Part shown: piece by piece, positions 46,744-59,600 of the stretch
How positions within the stretch are numbered: the first letter of the stretch is position 1
Layout of the letters: each line of letters opens with the position of its first letter
From: Acorus gramineus
Taxonomy: Eukaryota > Streptophyta > Magnoliopsida > Acorales > Acoraceae
Assembly: GCA_030737835.1 (NCBI GenBank)
Contig: CM060849.1
Location: 4,774,001 to 4,838,000, forward strand
Direction: 5' to 3'
DNA: 64,000 bases
The notes under the pieces: generated by a model
Database searches by the model: none
What the model was told of the DNA's origin: nothing
The model's input: only the letters and a program-made list of their open reading frames with translations
Position numbers and translations under genes: made by a program

Positions 46744-48479
46744 ATTGTGGTGTTGCGTTGCCTGACGTTCGGCCTCGTCGATGCGGTTCTACATGTCGAC
46801 GTCTTCAGGCTGTTGGTTTGCTCTAGGAACGCTCCCCAGGTCGAACAAGGCGTTTTATTATGTAGACAAGGTCACAGGAGGTGGAAGGGTTGGAAGATTC
46901 TTCTTGGGACGCATGATCACGAATCGAGCTTTGTATTCAACAAGCGTCCTTGACCTAGTGCTCCAAGTTGGAGGGGTAGAAAATAGAGATAGGATCCATC
47001 CACTTCGCTTCTCCTGACGGCTTTCGCTGTGTTGTCGACGAGTTTCCTCTTCGAGCGTCATCGGAAACAAGATTGGGGATAGCCTGCAAAAGACCCTCCG
47101 ACGCCCAAGTCAGTCAAATGCACAATTTAGGGATTTGTAAAAAGAATTTTCACATACCTTAATAGAGAGAACATGTTCCCCATTTATAGTACTTTAATGG
47201 ATACCCTAAAATCCACTATGGTTCTCTCTCCCATCGAATGGATTGGAAGAGACCTCAGATTTGGAGAATTGGTTATGTATTCTTAAAGGGATTTGTAGGA
47301 TTTACTATCATTATCCATTGAAAAATACACAAAATTTGTTGGGATCTTGTGAATCAATTGGTGATTTTCCTTAATCCAAGATATATTGTTGTGATATTAG
47401 ATAATCAATTTAATGATAGCTCTAGATTTAATATATCTGTGAGGATTTAGAGAATCGGTTGTTGATGATCCTTTATTCAAAATTTAATTATGAAATACTG
47501 ACTTGAATTTGTGCTCTGTCATCGGGTATGGAGGGTTTGACGGACCGAATCCACATATGGTGGGCCATCCGAGTTGTTGGCCCTCGCTAGTCGAGTCATG
47601 GGCCGCCGGTATGTGGAGCACAGTTTGTAGGCCTGATATTGACTCCTCCAATAAGCATATGACACATCAATTGATATCATCAAAATTTATCAAAATATGA
47701 CATATGATCTAACAGCAATTCTATCATATATTGTTTTGAAACAAATCTGGAAAAAAATGAATTTGAAACAAATGTGGAAAAAAAAACCTAGATTTGAAAC
47801 AAATATGGAAACTTTAAACCTAGGTTTGAAAAAATAAAAAATAAACACCTATTGGAAAAAAAAAAAAAACTAGATGTGAGAACAAATCAGATAAAAATTC
47901 AAGAGGATCAAATAAAAAATGAAAAAAAAATCCAATTTTACAGGGCAGGAGGTGGGGACGCGAGGGGGTTACTGCAGCAGGTTCTAGTGGCTGAGGGCAG
48001 AGGGTGGTCAAAGGGCGTGTTGTAGACAGTGGTGGCCGTAGGGAGGAGCTTTAGGGGGCCCGCAGCCAGGCCACAGTGGATGATCAATGGAGACGAGGGA
48101 GGCCACAGGGGATGGTTGAGGGAGATGAGAGGGGAGAGACATAGAGGTTTTTTTATCTGAAATTGACCCGAGGGGAGAGACAGAGAGAGATGTGTTTTAG
48201 GGGAGAGACAGAGGGATCTCTTTTTGTTTTTATTTAAAGGCAAAATGAGGAATTACCCTAGACCTGGCATATGTCCCAAAACTGGCTCTAGCACTATATA
48301 AACACTTCTAGAGGGGAAGCAGAAAAAAACAGGGGTAAAAAACAAAAAAGCGCCCCCCCTCAAAACAAAACAAAACAAAACAAAACAAAGGCGATGAGAG
48401 GCCAAAGATCAAAACAAAACCTAGACAGCGGGTTAAACTCTCTACTTTAGCAGGCGTGAACGCCTTTACGCACAGTATA
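46744..48479. other. Non-coding repeat-like stretch
   Basis: No gene recognised. Short open frames near 46860-47070 and 47503-47700 have no recognisable domain. From 47700 the sequence is A-rich, and 48361-48388 is an AAAAC repeat. 47940-48240 is purine-rich with GGGGAGAGACAGAG repeats. Confidence 0.6.
48361..48388. repeat. (AAAAC)n microsatellite
   Basis: Five and a half copies of CAAAA in a row, in an A-rich neighbourhood. Confidence 0.95.
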
Positions 48480-51400
48480 TGTTATATATGTGTCACTTTT
48501 ATCCTGCTGGTAACCGTTGGAGCGTTCTGGCAGTTTTTCGGTTTTTACCGGTTTTTGATCGGAACCGCTTATTTTTGGACTGTTAGCTATCGTCCTGAGT
48601 TAGAGGACTCCGATTAGAAATCTAACTTCATATTTGGTGTCCTGGTGCCATTTTAGGCCTCTCACGAAAATTTCATTGAATTTCGGCATCGTTTACAAAA
48701 ATTTCGCAGTTCCGGGGCGTATCCGGGTTTTTAAGTCGCACACTATAAATAAGTGGGATCTAAAACCCGAGTTACTGTTCATCATCCCCGACCTTGAGCT
48801 CTCTCTCTCCTCTTCTCCGTTTTTCTTCCGTTTGAGCCCCCTACACCCCTCAAAATCAAAAACCCAAAGCACGAGAGGTGTAGATCGGGTCCCGATCTAC
48901 ACTCCGGTGTTTTCAAAACCCGATTCCGACGACTCTAGCCACCCCGACCTCCCCTCTCTCTCCTCTGTTTCGGGCCATTTCGAGGGCCGTGATAGATCGG
49001 GGTGTAAGAGAACCATTGGGAAAGGTTTGGGCGCGCGGAGAGCAACCGGACTTCGCTCCCTCCCCTTGGTAAGATCTTTTTCTTCTCTTTTCTTGCATAG
49101 ATGTATGCTAGGGAGGTGGATCTAGGGTTGGGTGGTGGTCGGAGGCGGTGGGTGGCCGTCGGGGGCAGTGGGAGGCGGTCGGAGGCCGTTGGAGGCTTTC
49201 GGATGGTGGTGGAGGTGCTCGAGCCGTGGCAGGCCTTGTCCTCGGACGCAGGCAGCAGCGGCAGCGGCCCAGGCAGCGCGCAGGCTGGGCGCGTGCGCGC
49301 GCGGGCGTGCGGGCGCGCGGCGTGCGCGCGGGCGTGCGCGGGTCTGGTGCGAGGGGCTGGTCGTGCTGGGCGCGCGGGACGGGCTGGCAGTGCTGGCGTG
49401 CTCGGGCTGGAGGTCTCAAGCAGCGCAGCAGGCCGGGCGCGCGCGGGCGTGCGCGCGTGCGTGCGCATGGGCATGCGCGCGGGCGTGCGGGGCGCGTGCT
49501 GGTCGTGCTGGGCGGCTGGTGCTGGGCGGGGTACTGTGCGCGAGGTGCGGGTCGAGCAGGCGGGGTGTGCGCGAGGTGCTAGGCGTGCAGGCGAGGTGTG
49601 CGCGAGGCGCGGCAGGGCAGTGTGGTGCGTGCGCGAGGTGTTGGCCGAGTGCAGGGTGCGCGCGGAGGGCGCGGCGAGGCCGTGGTGGTGTGCGCGGGGC
49701 GCGGCGAGGCGGCGGTGGTGCGCGCGAGGCGCGGCGAGGTGGCGGAGGTGCGCGCGGGGTGCGCGCGAGGCGGGGCGCTGCGCGCGGGGGCGCGCGGGGT
49801 GCGCGGGAGGAGGCGCGGCGGTGCACCCGGGCGGTCGGGTGGCCGTGCGGGTGGTTGCCGAGTGTTGGGTGTTTGTGGTGGGTTTTGGGGTATTTATTTG
49901 AGTATTTAATAATATTTGTGGATTTATACTTACCAAGTAATACCCTGTCTTGCAGATCTCGACGGGCGGTCGCGCGACGACCCAGATACTGGTGAGTGGG
50001 ACAATCCAACCCAGTAGAGAGGTGTTATACGCACTTGGGCGTATACCGACCTCTCCTGGGGCACCGTGGATTATATTAACCTGTAATAATATGTATTGCA
50101 TGTGAGCATGATGAAAAATGTAGAATGCATGCTACCCTAGGCTTTTATGTTAGGGACTTGCACCCATAGGATAGGTGTAAGAGCCATGCACCATGCCTCC
50201 TGTTTCATGTTAGGAAACCTTGACCTGTGTATGCGTCCTACTAGTTTATTTATTCAATTAAATGCTAGTGTATGTTAAATCGCATGCCTTAGGTAATATT
50301 ATCGGGAGGAGCCTTGCGAGGACAGCGGTGAGACCCGTGTTAGGGTACTCCGTGTTCCTTGTTTGGTTGTCGGGATGTCCTGTATCGGGACCTCATGCTG
50401 CTCTCCCAAGGTTTCTAGTCCCAATAATATTATAAGTAATGTTGTATGTTTGGTATGATTATTAGCATGTGTAGTGAATATTATAGGGGAGGGGCCTTGC
50501 GAGGACAGCGGTGAGACCCGTGTTAGGGTACTCCGTGTTCCTTGTTTGGTTGTCGGGGTATCCTGTATCGGGAACTCACGCCGCCCTCCCGAGTTTCTTT
50601 CCCCCAATGATATTCCAACATTGCTTTTGATTGTACTTATTCCCCGCATCTTGGATATGCGCCCTGGAGGAACTCTGAAGAGTTCATGACATTTGAGTGG
50701 TAGAGATGTATGGTCGGCGGATCCGAGTGGATCATATGCGTATGGATAGGCTGTTCTGTTCCCTGCGTTGGATCCGGTAGAGGCTACCCCCAGCGTTAGA
50801 AAGGCCGTCCTTCGGAGGACCCACATCAGTAGGCACCTCCTGATTTGGTTTCGGACTGTGCTGAAGTTGTGGGTGGAGACCAAGCGGCCTACGGAGTGGA
50901 GGGAGAGACTACCGGTGGACTAAGGGTGACCAACAGCCTAGTCAGTCCCAAAATCCTATGTCACCCGTTGAGGGTGAGGGTGAGGGTGAGGGTGTGGTGG
51001 GTTGGCGATGAGTGACCCGCTGGTTTTGTGAATAGATGATTATTAGTCCCAATAGCCTATGTCACCCATTGATGGGTGAGGGTGTGGTGGTTCGGCGAAG
51101 TACGAACCACTGGATTATGTTGTTATGTCTTGGAGACTGGATAAATAATGGAATTGTGGTAAATATTGTCTGTGTTGCATGGGTTGTGCTATTCACTGAG
51201 CGTGTGGCTCACCCCTCGCACATGTTTTTCCCCAGTGGTCACTGAGCCTGAGCTAGAGCCGAGCACCAGTTGGAGCTTTCCGAGGGATTTCTTCAGTAGC
51301 GGAGCAGCGCCACGTTCCGCGAGTGCCAGAGGTTATCAGCATCCCTTCTTGACTGTATGTATTTGATTTCCGTGCTTGGCATGTGTTTGTACATGTTCAG

Positions 51401-51642
51401 TTGTATTTGTGTATATTGGCTCTCACAGGACAGATGATTGAGTATCGAGTCTGTAGAATGGTTATTCACAGATTCAGTCTTTTGCTTCCGCATTTGGTGT
51501 ATATATCATGTTAGCCCCTTTTGTTGCATGTGTGTCATTCTAGTTGTCTGTGTATGATATATATTATTGACCTCCTGTGTAGGCTTCTGATATGATACAT
51601 ACACTTGCCGCGTCCCTGGGTTGGCCGCCCTGGGGCGTGACA
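48480..51642 (+). repeat. Solo LTR 7 (3.16 kb), TSD GTATA
   Basis: TGTTATATATGTGTCAC to GGGGCGTGACA, flanked by GTATA at 48475-48479 and 51643-51647. TATA box at 48744-48751; donor CCCTTG/GTAAGA at 49068; CpG-rich block 49270-49860; mini-exon 49956-49991; acceptor CCCCAG with exon from 51236. The frame reads DLDGRSRDDPDTV then VTEPELEPS and is then shifted by a one-base loss relative to element C, so the usual stop is missed. G4 units near 50965 and 51080. Confidence 0.95.
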
Positions 51643-51647
51643 GTATA

Positions 51648-53302
51648 TGCTGAACAAAAGGCTATACTAGTACACATCCAAGCAAACGGATTGTACTCTC
51701 CACTCGAAATACGGGTACACGCCCAGCGGGCTGTACTCTCCACCGAAATAAAGAAGTGGTAAAAAGAAGAACGCTAGAGGGAAAGTAAGACATATGCCAA
51801 ACTGGGACAATTCTAAAATATTGCCCCAAAGGAAGATATTACTCTTACCCCATTCACCCCCCACCCTTTTATTTTCTTGCTATGGAGTTGGAATTGAACT
51901 ATGTCTACTTGGAAAGGCAAGATCTCAACCAAAGATAGACCTTTTCCTATGTTTACAACAGCACACACTCACATGAGTTCACTTAAAACACTTGCCTATC
52001 TAAAGGAAGCTTGCTTGACTTAAATCTTGGTGCATTCATGGATTTCCCAGCATGTTTAGAATAATATGATCAAGCATTTGAGAACCATGAACTTGAGAAA
52101 TTAACACCTGAAGCCAACACCTTTCAAATACAATCCTAGTTTGGACATGGATGACCACAAGGACCCCCTCTTCAAGGACTTGATGGCATCTTTTACTTTA
52201 GGAAATTGAAAACGTTGCCCTCTCCACATGAAGGATCCTTTGAAAAACTAAAATGCTCCCTTATGTCACTCACACTTATGCATAAGATTGTATTTTCCTT
52301 TTCCAAACATTTAGGCATTCAATTTTCCCAAAATACCACAATTAACTCCCATGCCAAAAGAAAATTGCCCCTATTACTTCCATTTCATACCCTTCCACAC
52401 ACATTTGAGAAAGAAAAATTGCCCCACTCTCATACACACCTGAGAGTCTCTTTTATTCTCACAAAATTGCACTCAAAGCCATCTAGGCTCCCTCCTTTTC
52501 CTATGCTGAACATGGTTTCTCGCACTTTTTTTTCCTTACATACCTTAGATGGGTTGTAGCCCTTGACAATTCGAACAAGAAGGACTCGAAAGTCAGTGCA
52601 GGGGCACAATCCGGACAGATTTAACACTTAGTCCATGGAAAGAATGTTTTTACAGGTCTTGAAGGTTGAACAAACACTCACAAAGACTTTCAGCAGCAGC
52701 AGACAAATGACAGAATCAGAAAATTGTCCCAGGCCAGGGGCGGCTAAACCCGACTAGCCGCCTGCCATCAGACGGCTAAAACCAATTAGCCACCGCCCTA
52801 CAGGTAAATTCTACCAGTCCTGGGGTGGCTAGTGATGGGCGGCTAAAAATGACTAGCCGCCCCTCATCTGCTGCCTACCCTGCACTGTCAGTCCAGTTTT
52901 AATCAACTCTTCGAATCTCCAATACCTATTAAGAACATTTCTTTTCAAAAAACTGCATACACGCATTTCATACATGTATACATTCATAAAACCTATATAA
53001 ACATGCTTCAAAAAACAACTATATTTCAAAATCATATGTCCATACATGAATCAAACCTATGAAACCAAAATTCATTTCACCCACATACCCATCCACCTGA
53101 ATTAAAAACACTAAAACATCCATGTCAATTATACCAAAACCATGCCTGTGAAAAGCTAAAAGATTATCCCATAAAGATATAAATTTTCCCTAAAAACATA
53201 AGAATTATACAAAACAAAGTCTTTATAAAGAAAAAGAAAAGATAGGTCCACCAAAGGCTTCAAACTTCGATGTCTTGAGCTGTGCATCATCAAAACAATC
53301 AC
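51648..53302. other. Stretch downstream of the PMD gene, with hairpin cluster
   Basis: No gene recognised. GTACTCTCCAC occurs twice near 51690 and 51735. Three hairpin units lie at 52739-52861. A possible acceptor CTTAG at 53306-53303 could receive the last PMD intron, and it would bring in a stop at once. Confidence 0.55.
52739..52861. repeat. Hairpin cluster, three units of 24 bp
   Basis: Units 52739-52762 (GGCGGCTA, 8 bases, TAGCCGCC), 52771-52794 (GACGGCTA, 8 bases, TAGCCACC) and 52838-52861 (GGCGGCTA, 8 bases, TAGCCGCC). The first and third have perfect 8-bp stems; in the third the pairing extends one G-C outward. Confidence 0.85.
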
Positions 53303-53387
53303 CTAAGCCAAAAGAAAAGAAGAAAAGCATGAATTCCTTGCATATATACATTTCTTCTACCAAAACCAAGACACAAAAAAATTATAC

Positions 53388-54370
53388 CTCGGAGTGTCGT
53401 CATCCCTGGAAGGCTGAGTGGGAGGAACGTCCTGACTCAGTTGAGAAAGAGGCGGTAGATGAGGAGAAGATTGAACTTCTGGAGCATCCGGAGCAGCAGG
53501 AGTCTCCCTCACCGAAGAAGCAGCCCTCGCGTATCTCCCACGGCTCTGTGTCACCGAAGGACGAGAAGCCCGACTGAAGGTGGCCCCCGTAGCAAAGGAA
53601 GCAGAGACCGAATGGTCAGGCTCGAGAGGGAGAAGGTCGAGGTCCGCCTCCGTCATAGACCCTCCGCCAACCAGCTTCCCCCTCATGGTGGCCTCCCAGA
53701 GGTGGACTTGCTGCATGTCCCGATCTCTTCTCTCCAACCTCTAGCAAAGGCAGCCCTCCATGCTCCTGGATTGGTCCTCGGCCACCCTCAACCTCTCTTC
53801 CAGTTCCCGTGCCCTCGCCTCCGAGACTCTAAGAGCTTCCCGGTGTCTATCCCCGGCCGCATGAAGAGAACAAACCAGGTCCCCCATCAAACCACCAGGC
53901 ACGCCGGCCGACACCTCCAACTCCGACACTCTAGCCTGGAGGGAGTCCCGCTCACGACCCAGAATGGAAGACTCCTCCTCCCTCAGCACGATACAGGACC
54001 GCAGCTGGTCCATCTCCCCCTCTCTCAGAGCTCTCTCAAACCGCAACTGGTCCACCTCATCCTCGACCCTCTCAGCCCTCTCCCTCACCTGATCAAGCTC
54101 CATCCGAGTAGCCAGGAGCTCGCTACGGACCAGGCCTAGCTCATTCATCAACTCAAGCTCTCGATCGAAGGCACTGGTCGGAGGAGGAGCCGAGGAGGAA
54201 GAAGCACCATCGGCTCTCGCTCTTGACAGAGCATCCACCTGAGCCTCAAGGACCCAAACCTGGTCCTGCAAGCGTCGCCTCTGCACCCGCAACCCTTCTA
54301 CTTGCCCGGCCCGTGCTTGGAGGTGCTCATTGGCAGTCTTGAGCTTCTTCTCCAACTCATTCAGCTCAGC
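53388..54370 (-). pseudogene. PMD gene exon 5: coiled-coil and Ser/Pro-rich tail
   Basis: Begins after TTGGTGCAG (54371). Long heptad-rich coiled coil: AELNELEKKLKTANEHLQAR, VLEAQVDALSRARADG, LELMNELGLVRSELLATRME, RDSLQARVSELEVSAG, ARARELEERLRVAEDQS. After a TAG at 53743-53741 (fits CAG) the same frame continues as a Ser/Pro-rich, likely disordered segment (PAAPDAPEVQSSPHLPPLSQ). Ends TCCGAG before GTATAATT. A coiled coil downstream of a PMD suggests oligomerisation; the role is unknown. Confidence 0.8.
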
Positions 54371-54447
54371 CTGCACCAAGAACACATCTCTTAAAATGTA
54401 GTAGAAGAAAGACAGGATGGAGAAGAAAGAGAGAGAGCTTTTCTTAC

Positions 54448-54804
54448 ATAGGCGTCCGGTATCTCCTCCTCCATAGTCTCGAGAATGTCGACATACTCCT
54501 GGCGGAACCAGGCCATGTACTCCTCGCTGCTAACCACCTCGGGACGACCCTCAACCAAGGTCCCCCTCTCGACCCATCCCCGCACGTACACTGCATAGTT
54601 CCTCGGGAGGTTCGTATCCCGAGGAATTCTGGCCACCGGGATCGGAGGACGCTTTGGCAGAGGATCCGGCACCCACTGATGGTACCCTAGCTGGCGGACT
54701 ACCCGGCTGATCGCGTGAAAGACCACCTCATTGAAGAAGATCAGCCAGATGTCTCTCGACAACGCCTCCGGGACCTCCTCCTCAGCATAGGGCCTCCAAG
54801 TCAT
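54448..54804 (-). pseudogene. PMD gene exon 4
   Basis: Between acceptor CTTTGTAG (54805) and donor GCCTAT/GTAAGA (54448/54447), intron 77 bp. Encodes MTWRPYAEEEVPEALSRDIW, LIFFNEVVFHAISRVVRQLG and YVRGWVERGTLVEGRP, the C-terminal part of a plant mobile domain (PF10536 type). Open throughout. Confidence 0.82.
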
Positions 54805-54886
54805 CTACAAAGGATACCAAGGAATAAAGAAGAGAGCTTAGTCAAAAGAAAATCAAGTACAAGCTAGAAATCCAGAAGATATATAC

Positions 54887-55042
54887 CTCTTCTTCCTTTA
54901 AGGCACGGAACGCCTTCCGGAACTGAGCAAGGCGACGCAATCGAGAAGCCCCTGGAGGAGCCCATCTCATGGCCCAAAGGAGAGCGCGGTTGAAGACCAG
55001 CTGGGTCGGACGAGCGATGGCGAAGTGCTCATACCCAAAAAT
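54887..55042 (-). pseudogene. PMD gene exon 3
   Basis: Between acceptor TTTCTGCAG (55043) and donor GAAGAG/GTATAT (54887/54886); flanking introns are 81 and 82 bp. Encodes IFGYEHFAIARPTQLV, FNRALLWAMRWAPPGASRLR and FRKAFRALKEEE, the middle of the plant mobile domain (family: YEHIxxxRP). Open throughout. Confidence 0.85.
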
Positions 55043-55123
55043 CTGCAGAAAGAAAGTCAAAACCAAAGTCAGGTGAAGTTAATGAACTTAAATCAAATCA
55101 TTTCTATCTTCACTAAACTATAC

Positions 55124-55844
55124 CTGTAGAAACGCTGCAAAACCACTAAGGTTCTTGCCCCCGGCCCTCTTCACCTTCTTCGACAACTCCACGAAGAGAT
55201 GAGCCAGCATGGCCGCCCCCCAAGCAAAGCGGCCCATCGTCGCCAAGTCCCCCATCAGCAACAAGAAGTGGGAGGAGACCTTGTCGGAGGCCGTCGAGAA
55301 GAGTACCCGGCCAAAGAAATAGAGGAAGAACGCCCTCAACTCCCTCCGAGCCCTCTGTGGGCATCCAGTGGCCTCCCTGGCCTCAATCATCAACCTCCTC
55401 CTCTCGAAACTAGCCGCGGCCTCACCCTTCTGACGGGGCGTGAACGAACCAAGGTCGTACTACCTCAAAAGCTGTCCGGGAGGGATCCGGTTCAATGTCC
55501 TCTCACGCTCCACGTACTCCCAATCCCCAATCAACTCCCGGAAGAGCGCCTTGTAGTCCGGACTGGTAGCCGCTATCACCGCCTCACCCAAGGCTGGGAG
55601 GCCTGTGATCCGCTCCACATCCTCGAGCGTCGGCATCACCACACCCGTGGGGAGAATGAAGGCGCAGCTCTCCGGATCCCATCTCTCTGCCAATGCCTCC
55701 AGATAAGGACAATGGACGTGGAAAGGCTCGATTAGAAAGAAGGAACGGAAGCCCCGCTCCATCCACCAAGTCCCTCTCCCCCTGCCCCAAGGCGGAGTAC
55801 CATCTCTTCGTCCCGTGCCACAAGGCTCGAATGCGATTCGGCCG
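55124..55844 (-). pseudogene. PMD gene exon 2: plant mobile domain, N-terminal half
   Basis: Acceptor TGTTGTTTTAG (55845). Encodes RPNRIRALWHGTKRWYSALG, then after a one-base frameshift near 55765 FFLIEPFHVHCPYLEALAER, ILPTGVVMPTLEDVERITGL, a TAG at 55462-55460 (fits CAG), and YDLGSFTPRQKGEAAASFER, LMGDLATMGRFAWGAAMLAH. TLEDVxxITGLP is the signature of the plant mobile domain (MAIN/MAIL1-like; often also carried by transposons). Ends CTACAG/GTATAG. The known host members act in gene silencing and transcript control in the nucleus; that role cannot be assumed here. Confidence 0.87.
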
Positions 55845-56451
55845 CTAAAACAACAGAAGAAGGGGGGTTAGTCCAAAATGAAAGACGTCCGAGAGGTGAG
55901 AATCCTAAACAAAATTTTCATTCTAAACCATGCTTAGAAAAATATTCAAATTAAAACAAAGCATGAAAATAGTCAAAACATAAAATACACCTCTTTTTAC
56001 CCCATAAAACACTCCCACCGTGGTCTATATCTAAAGAACAAATCAAAATTGTTTAAAGTTCACCATGCTTAAAACTACATAAATACACTTTCTTCTTGTA
56101 ATGTAAAGCATGCTTATAACACTCCCACCATGATCGTAAACACATGCCTACATGCCATCCTATATTACTATCACACCTAAAGGCATATTATTTCGAAGAG
56201 TAATTCCCATTCACATACGCATACATCTCTTATCAAAACCAATACCATATCTCTATACACAATAAAGCATCATATAAGCCATAAAGAAATGCATGCTTAT
56301 GAAATCCCACCGTGATCATTTTTTCATACACAAACAAGCATGCCTATTAAAAGGACGCATATATATACTTCTTACACATTTCATGCCACTGAAACATATA
56401 TATACATATATCTAGAATAAAATAAATAGACAAGGGGAAATAGAGGCATAC

Positions 56452-56600
56452 CATGGCTCGTGTAGCCCTAGAAGCCTCCACCTTGGCCTCATCGGGATCG
56501 CCCATCCCGTCGTCGTCTCCCTCCTCATCATCCCCCTCCTCCTCAGCCATGGCCTCCTCTGCCTCAACCTTAGCACCGGCCCCCGTGGCCCCTGTGTCCA
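56452..56600 (-). pseudogene. PMD gene exon 1, 3' part
   Basis: Acidic, low-complexity coding: TGATGAGAKVEAEEAMAEEE then GDDEEGDDDGMGDPDEAKVE and ASRATRAM, with donor CCATG/GTATGC. Intron 1 (56451-55845) is about 607 bp and AT-rich. The frame is phase 0 with exon 2. Solo LTR 9 cuts this exon; its other half is 60251 onward, and the two join in frame after removing one GTCCA. Confidence 0.82.
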
Positions 56601-59600
56601 TGTTATATATGTGTCACTTTTTAGCCTGCTGGTAACCGTTGGAGCATTTCTGGCAGTTTTAAAATTTTTAGGGTTTTTTGATCGGAACCGCATAATTTCA
56701 GACTGTTAGCTATCGTCTGAGCTAGAGGACTCCGATTGAAAATCTAATTGCATATTTGGTGTCCTGGTGCCATTTTAGACCTCTCACGAAAATTTCATCG
56801 AATTCCGGTAACATTCCCGAAATTTCACAGTTCCGGGGCGTATCTGGGTTTTTAAGTCGCTTGGTATATAAGGTGCGTGGGAAAAGTGCTTGGCACTATT
56901 CATCTTCTTCCTCCCCAAGCCCTCTCTCTCCCCTTATCCGTTTTTCTTGGTTTTGAGCCCCCTAGACCCCTCAAAACTTAAAACCTAAAACATAGGAAGT
57001 GTAGATCGGGTCCCGATCTACACTCCGGTGTTTTCAAATCCCAATTCCGGCGAGTTTTGCCCGTCCGTCCGCCCTCTCTTCGTCCCTGATTTGAGCCATC
57101 TCGGCGGTGGAGGTAGATCGGGGCGTAGGAGAGCCTTTGAGAAAGGTTTCGGCGCGCGGAGAGCCACCGGACTTCCCCTCCTCCCCTTGGTAAGCCCCCT
57201 TTCCCTCTTTTTCTTGCATAGATGTATGCTAGGGGGGTGATTTTGTGGTTGGGAGGCGGTTGGCGGCGGTGGGTGGCCGTCGGAGGGCTGTGGGAGGCGG
57301 TCGGAGGCTGTGGTGGTGGTCGGAGGTGGGTGGTAGAGGAGCTCGGGCTCGGGCAGGATGGCAGGGCAGCAGCAGCAGGCGCAGCAGGCAGGGCCGCTGG
57401 CAGGGCGCGCGCGTGCGTGCGCGCGGGCGTGCGCAAGGGCGTGCGCTCTGGCTGGCGCTGGGCGTGCCTGGTGCTGGGCGTGCAGGGCTAGTCGGGTGCT
57501 AGGCTGGTAGGGCTAGCTGGGTAGGCTGGGAGCAGGGCACCAGTTTGCTGGGCGCGCGAGCGCGTGCGCGCGGGCGCACGCGCGGGCGTGCGCTCGGGGG
57601 GTGCAGGGGCGCTCGGGCATCAGGCGGGCAGTGCCCCGGGCGTGCAGGCGAGCGGTGCTCGGGCCACTCGGCGACGCGCGCAGGCAGGCAACGCGGGCAG
57701 CAGCGCGGGCAGGCTGGCAGGCGCGCTGAGCGCGTGCTGCCAGGCGCGCTGGGCGCGTGTTGCGCGGGCGTGTGCGTGGACGCTGGGTGAGGGTCCCGGG
57801 TGCTGGGCGCTGAGCGCTGGGCGCGGGTCGCGGGTACCGGGTGCTGGCCGAGGGTGCTGGGCGTCTGGGCGCTGGCGGGCGCAGTCGCGCGCGAGTGCGT
57901 GCGCGCGGGTGCGCGGGTTCGCGCGGAGCGGGCGCGCGGGTTCTGGCGTGAGCGGGGGTGTGCGCGGGAGTGCGCGCGGGTGCGCGCCGGTGCGCGCGGG
58001 GGCGCGCGGGCGTGCGCGCGCGCGGCCAGTGCGCCTGGGCAGTGCGCCTGGGCGCTGGGCAGGGAACCAGTGCGCGCGCGCGCGTGCATGCGTGTGCGTG
58101 CGCGCGCTGGGTCGTGCTGGGGCGCGCTGGGGCGTGCTGGGGCAGTGCGCGGGGTGCTGCGCGAGGGGCGCGGGCTGGACGCGCGGTGCACGTGGGCGCG
58201 CGCGAGCGTGCGCATGCGTGCGGGTGCGCGTCTGGGCTCGCGGGCAAGCGCGCGGCAGTGCGCCGATGGTGCCGGGGTGTATGCGTGCGTGCGCATTCGT
58301 GCGTGCGCATGCAGGGGGCCATGCGAATGGCTGCCCGAGGGTTCGGGTAGGTGTCGGGGCACTCGGACTCGCGTGCGTACGCGCGTGCTCGCATGCGTGC
58401 GAGCCCGTATGCATGCTTATCCGAGTTTTGGGTAATTCTAGGCATTTCTATGTATAAATTGTGTGGTTTCTCACCATATTGAATGTCTGTCTTGCAGATC
58501 TAGACGGACGGTCGCGCGACGACCCCGATCTCTGGTGAGTGGGACAATCCAACCCAGTAGAGAGGGGTCATACGCATTTGGGCGTATACCGACCTCTCCT
58601 GGGGCGTCATGGATAAATATTAACCTGCAATGATGTGTATATCATGCGAGCATGATTAAATTGTAGAATGCATGTTACCCTAGACTTTGCATGTTAGGGA
58701 CTTGCACCCTTAGGATATGTGTATGAGCCATGCAGCATGTCCCCTGGTTCCATGTTAGGAAGCCCGGCCGATGCATGTGCCCTACTAGTTTATTTATTTG
58801 ATTAAATGCTAGTATTTTGTTAAATTGCATGTTATAGTGAATATTATAGGGGAGGGGCCTTGCGAGGACAGCGGTGAGACCCGGGTTAGGGTACACCGTG
58901 TTCCTTGTTTGGTTGTCGGGGTGTCCTATAACGGGAACTCACGCTGCCCTCCCGAGTTTCTTTCCCCAACAATATTCCACCTTGTTATAACCTTATGCAT
59001 GTTCCCCGCATCGTAGTTATGCGCCCTGGTGGGTTCTGAGGAATTCAGAACATTAGTGTTGTTATAATGTGCCGTCTGCGGATCCAAGTGGATCATATGC
59101 GATGGGTAGGCTGTTCTGTTCCCTTCGTTGGATCCGGTAGAGACTACCCCAGCGTTAGACAGGCCTTCCTGACAGAGGGCTCCCATCAGTAGGCACCTCC
59201 TGATTTAGGACGGACTGTGCTGAATGTGGGAGTAGACCAGGCGGCCTACGGAGTGGAGGAGAGACTATCGGTGGACCAAGGGTAACCAACAGCCTAGTCA
59301 GTCCCAAAATCCTATGTCACCCATTGAAGGGTGAGGGTGAGGGTGTAGTGGGTTGGCGATGAACGACCCACTGGAGTTGTGATTGGATGCTTGTAAGTCC
59401 CAAAATCCTATGTCACCCATTGAAGGGTGAGGGTGAGGGTGTAGCGGGTTGGCGGAAGCGACCCGTTGGTTTTTGGTGCAATTAGTCCCAAAATCCTATG
59501 TCACCCATTGAAGGGTGAGGGTGTAGCGGGTTGGCGGAAGCGACCCGCTGGTTATGTGTAGTTAGTCCCAATATCCTATGTCACCCATTGAGGGTGAGGG

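Noticed and set aside
48634..49125. 163-codon open frame across LTR 7 U3 and leader as a gene
   Set aside because: It starts upstream of the predicted TATA box and includes U3 sequence; the frame is not maintained in all other LTRs. Only its 3' part overlaps predicted exon 1.
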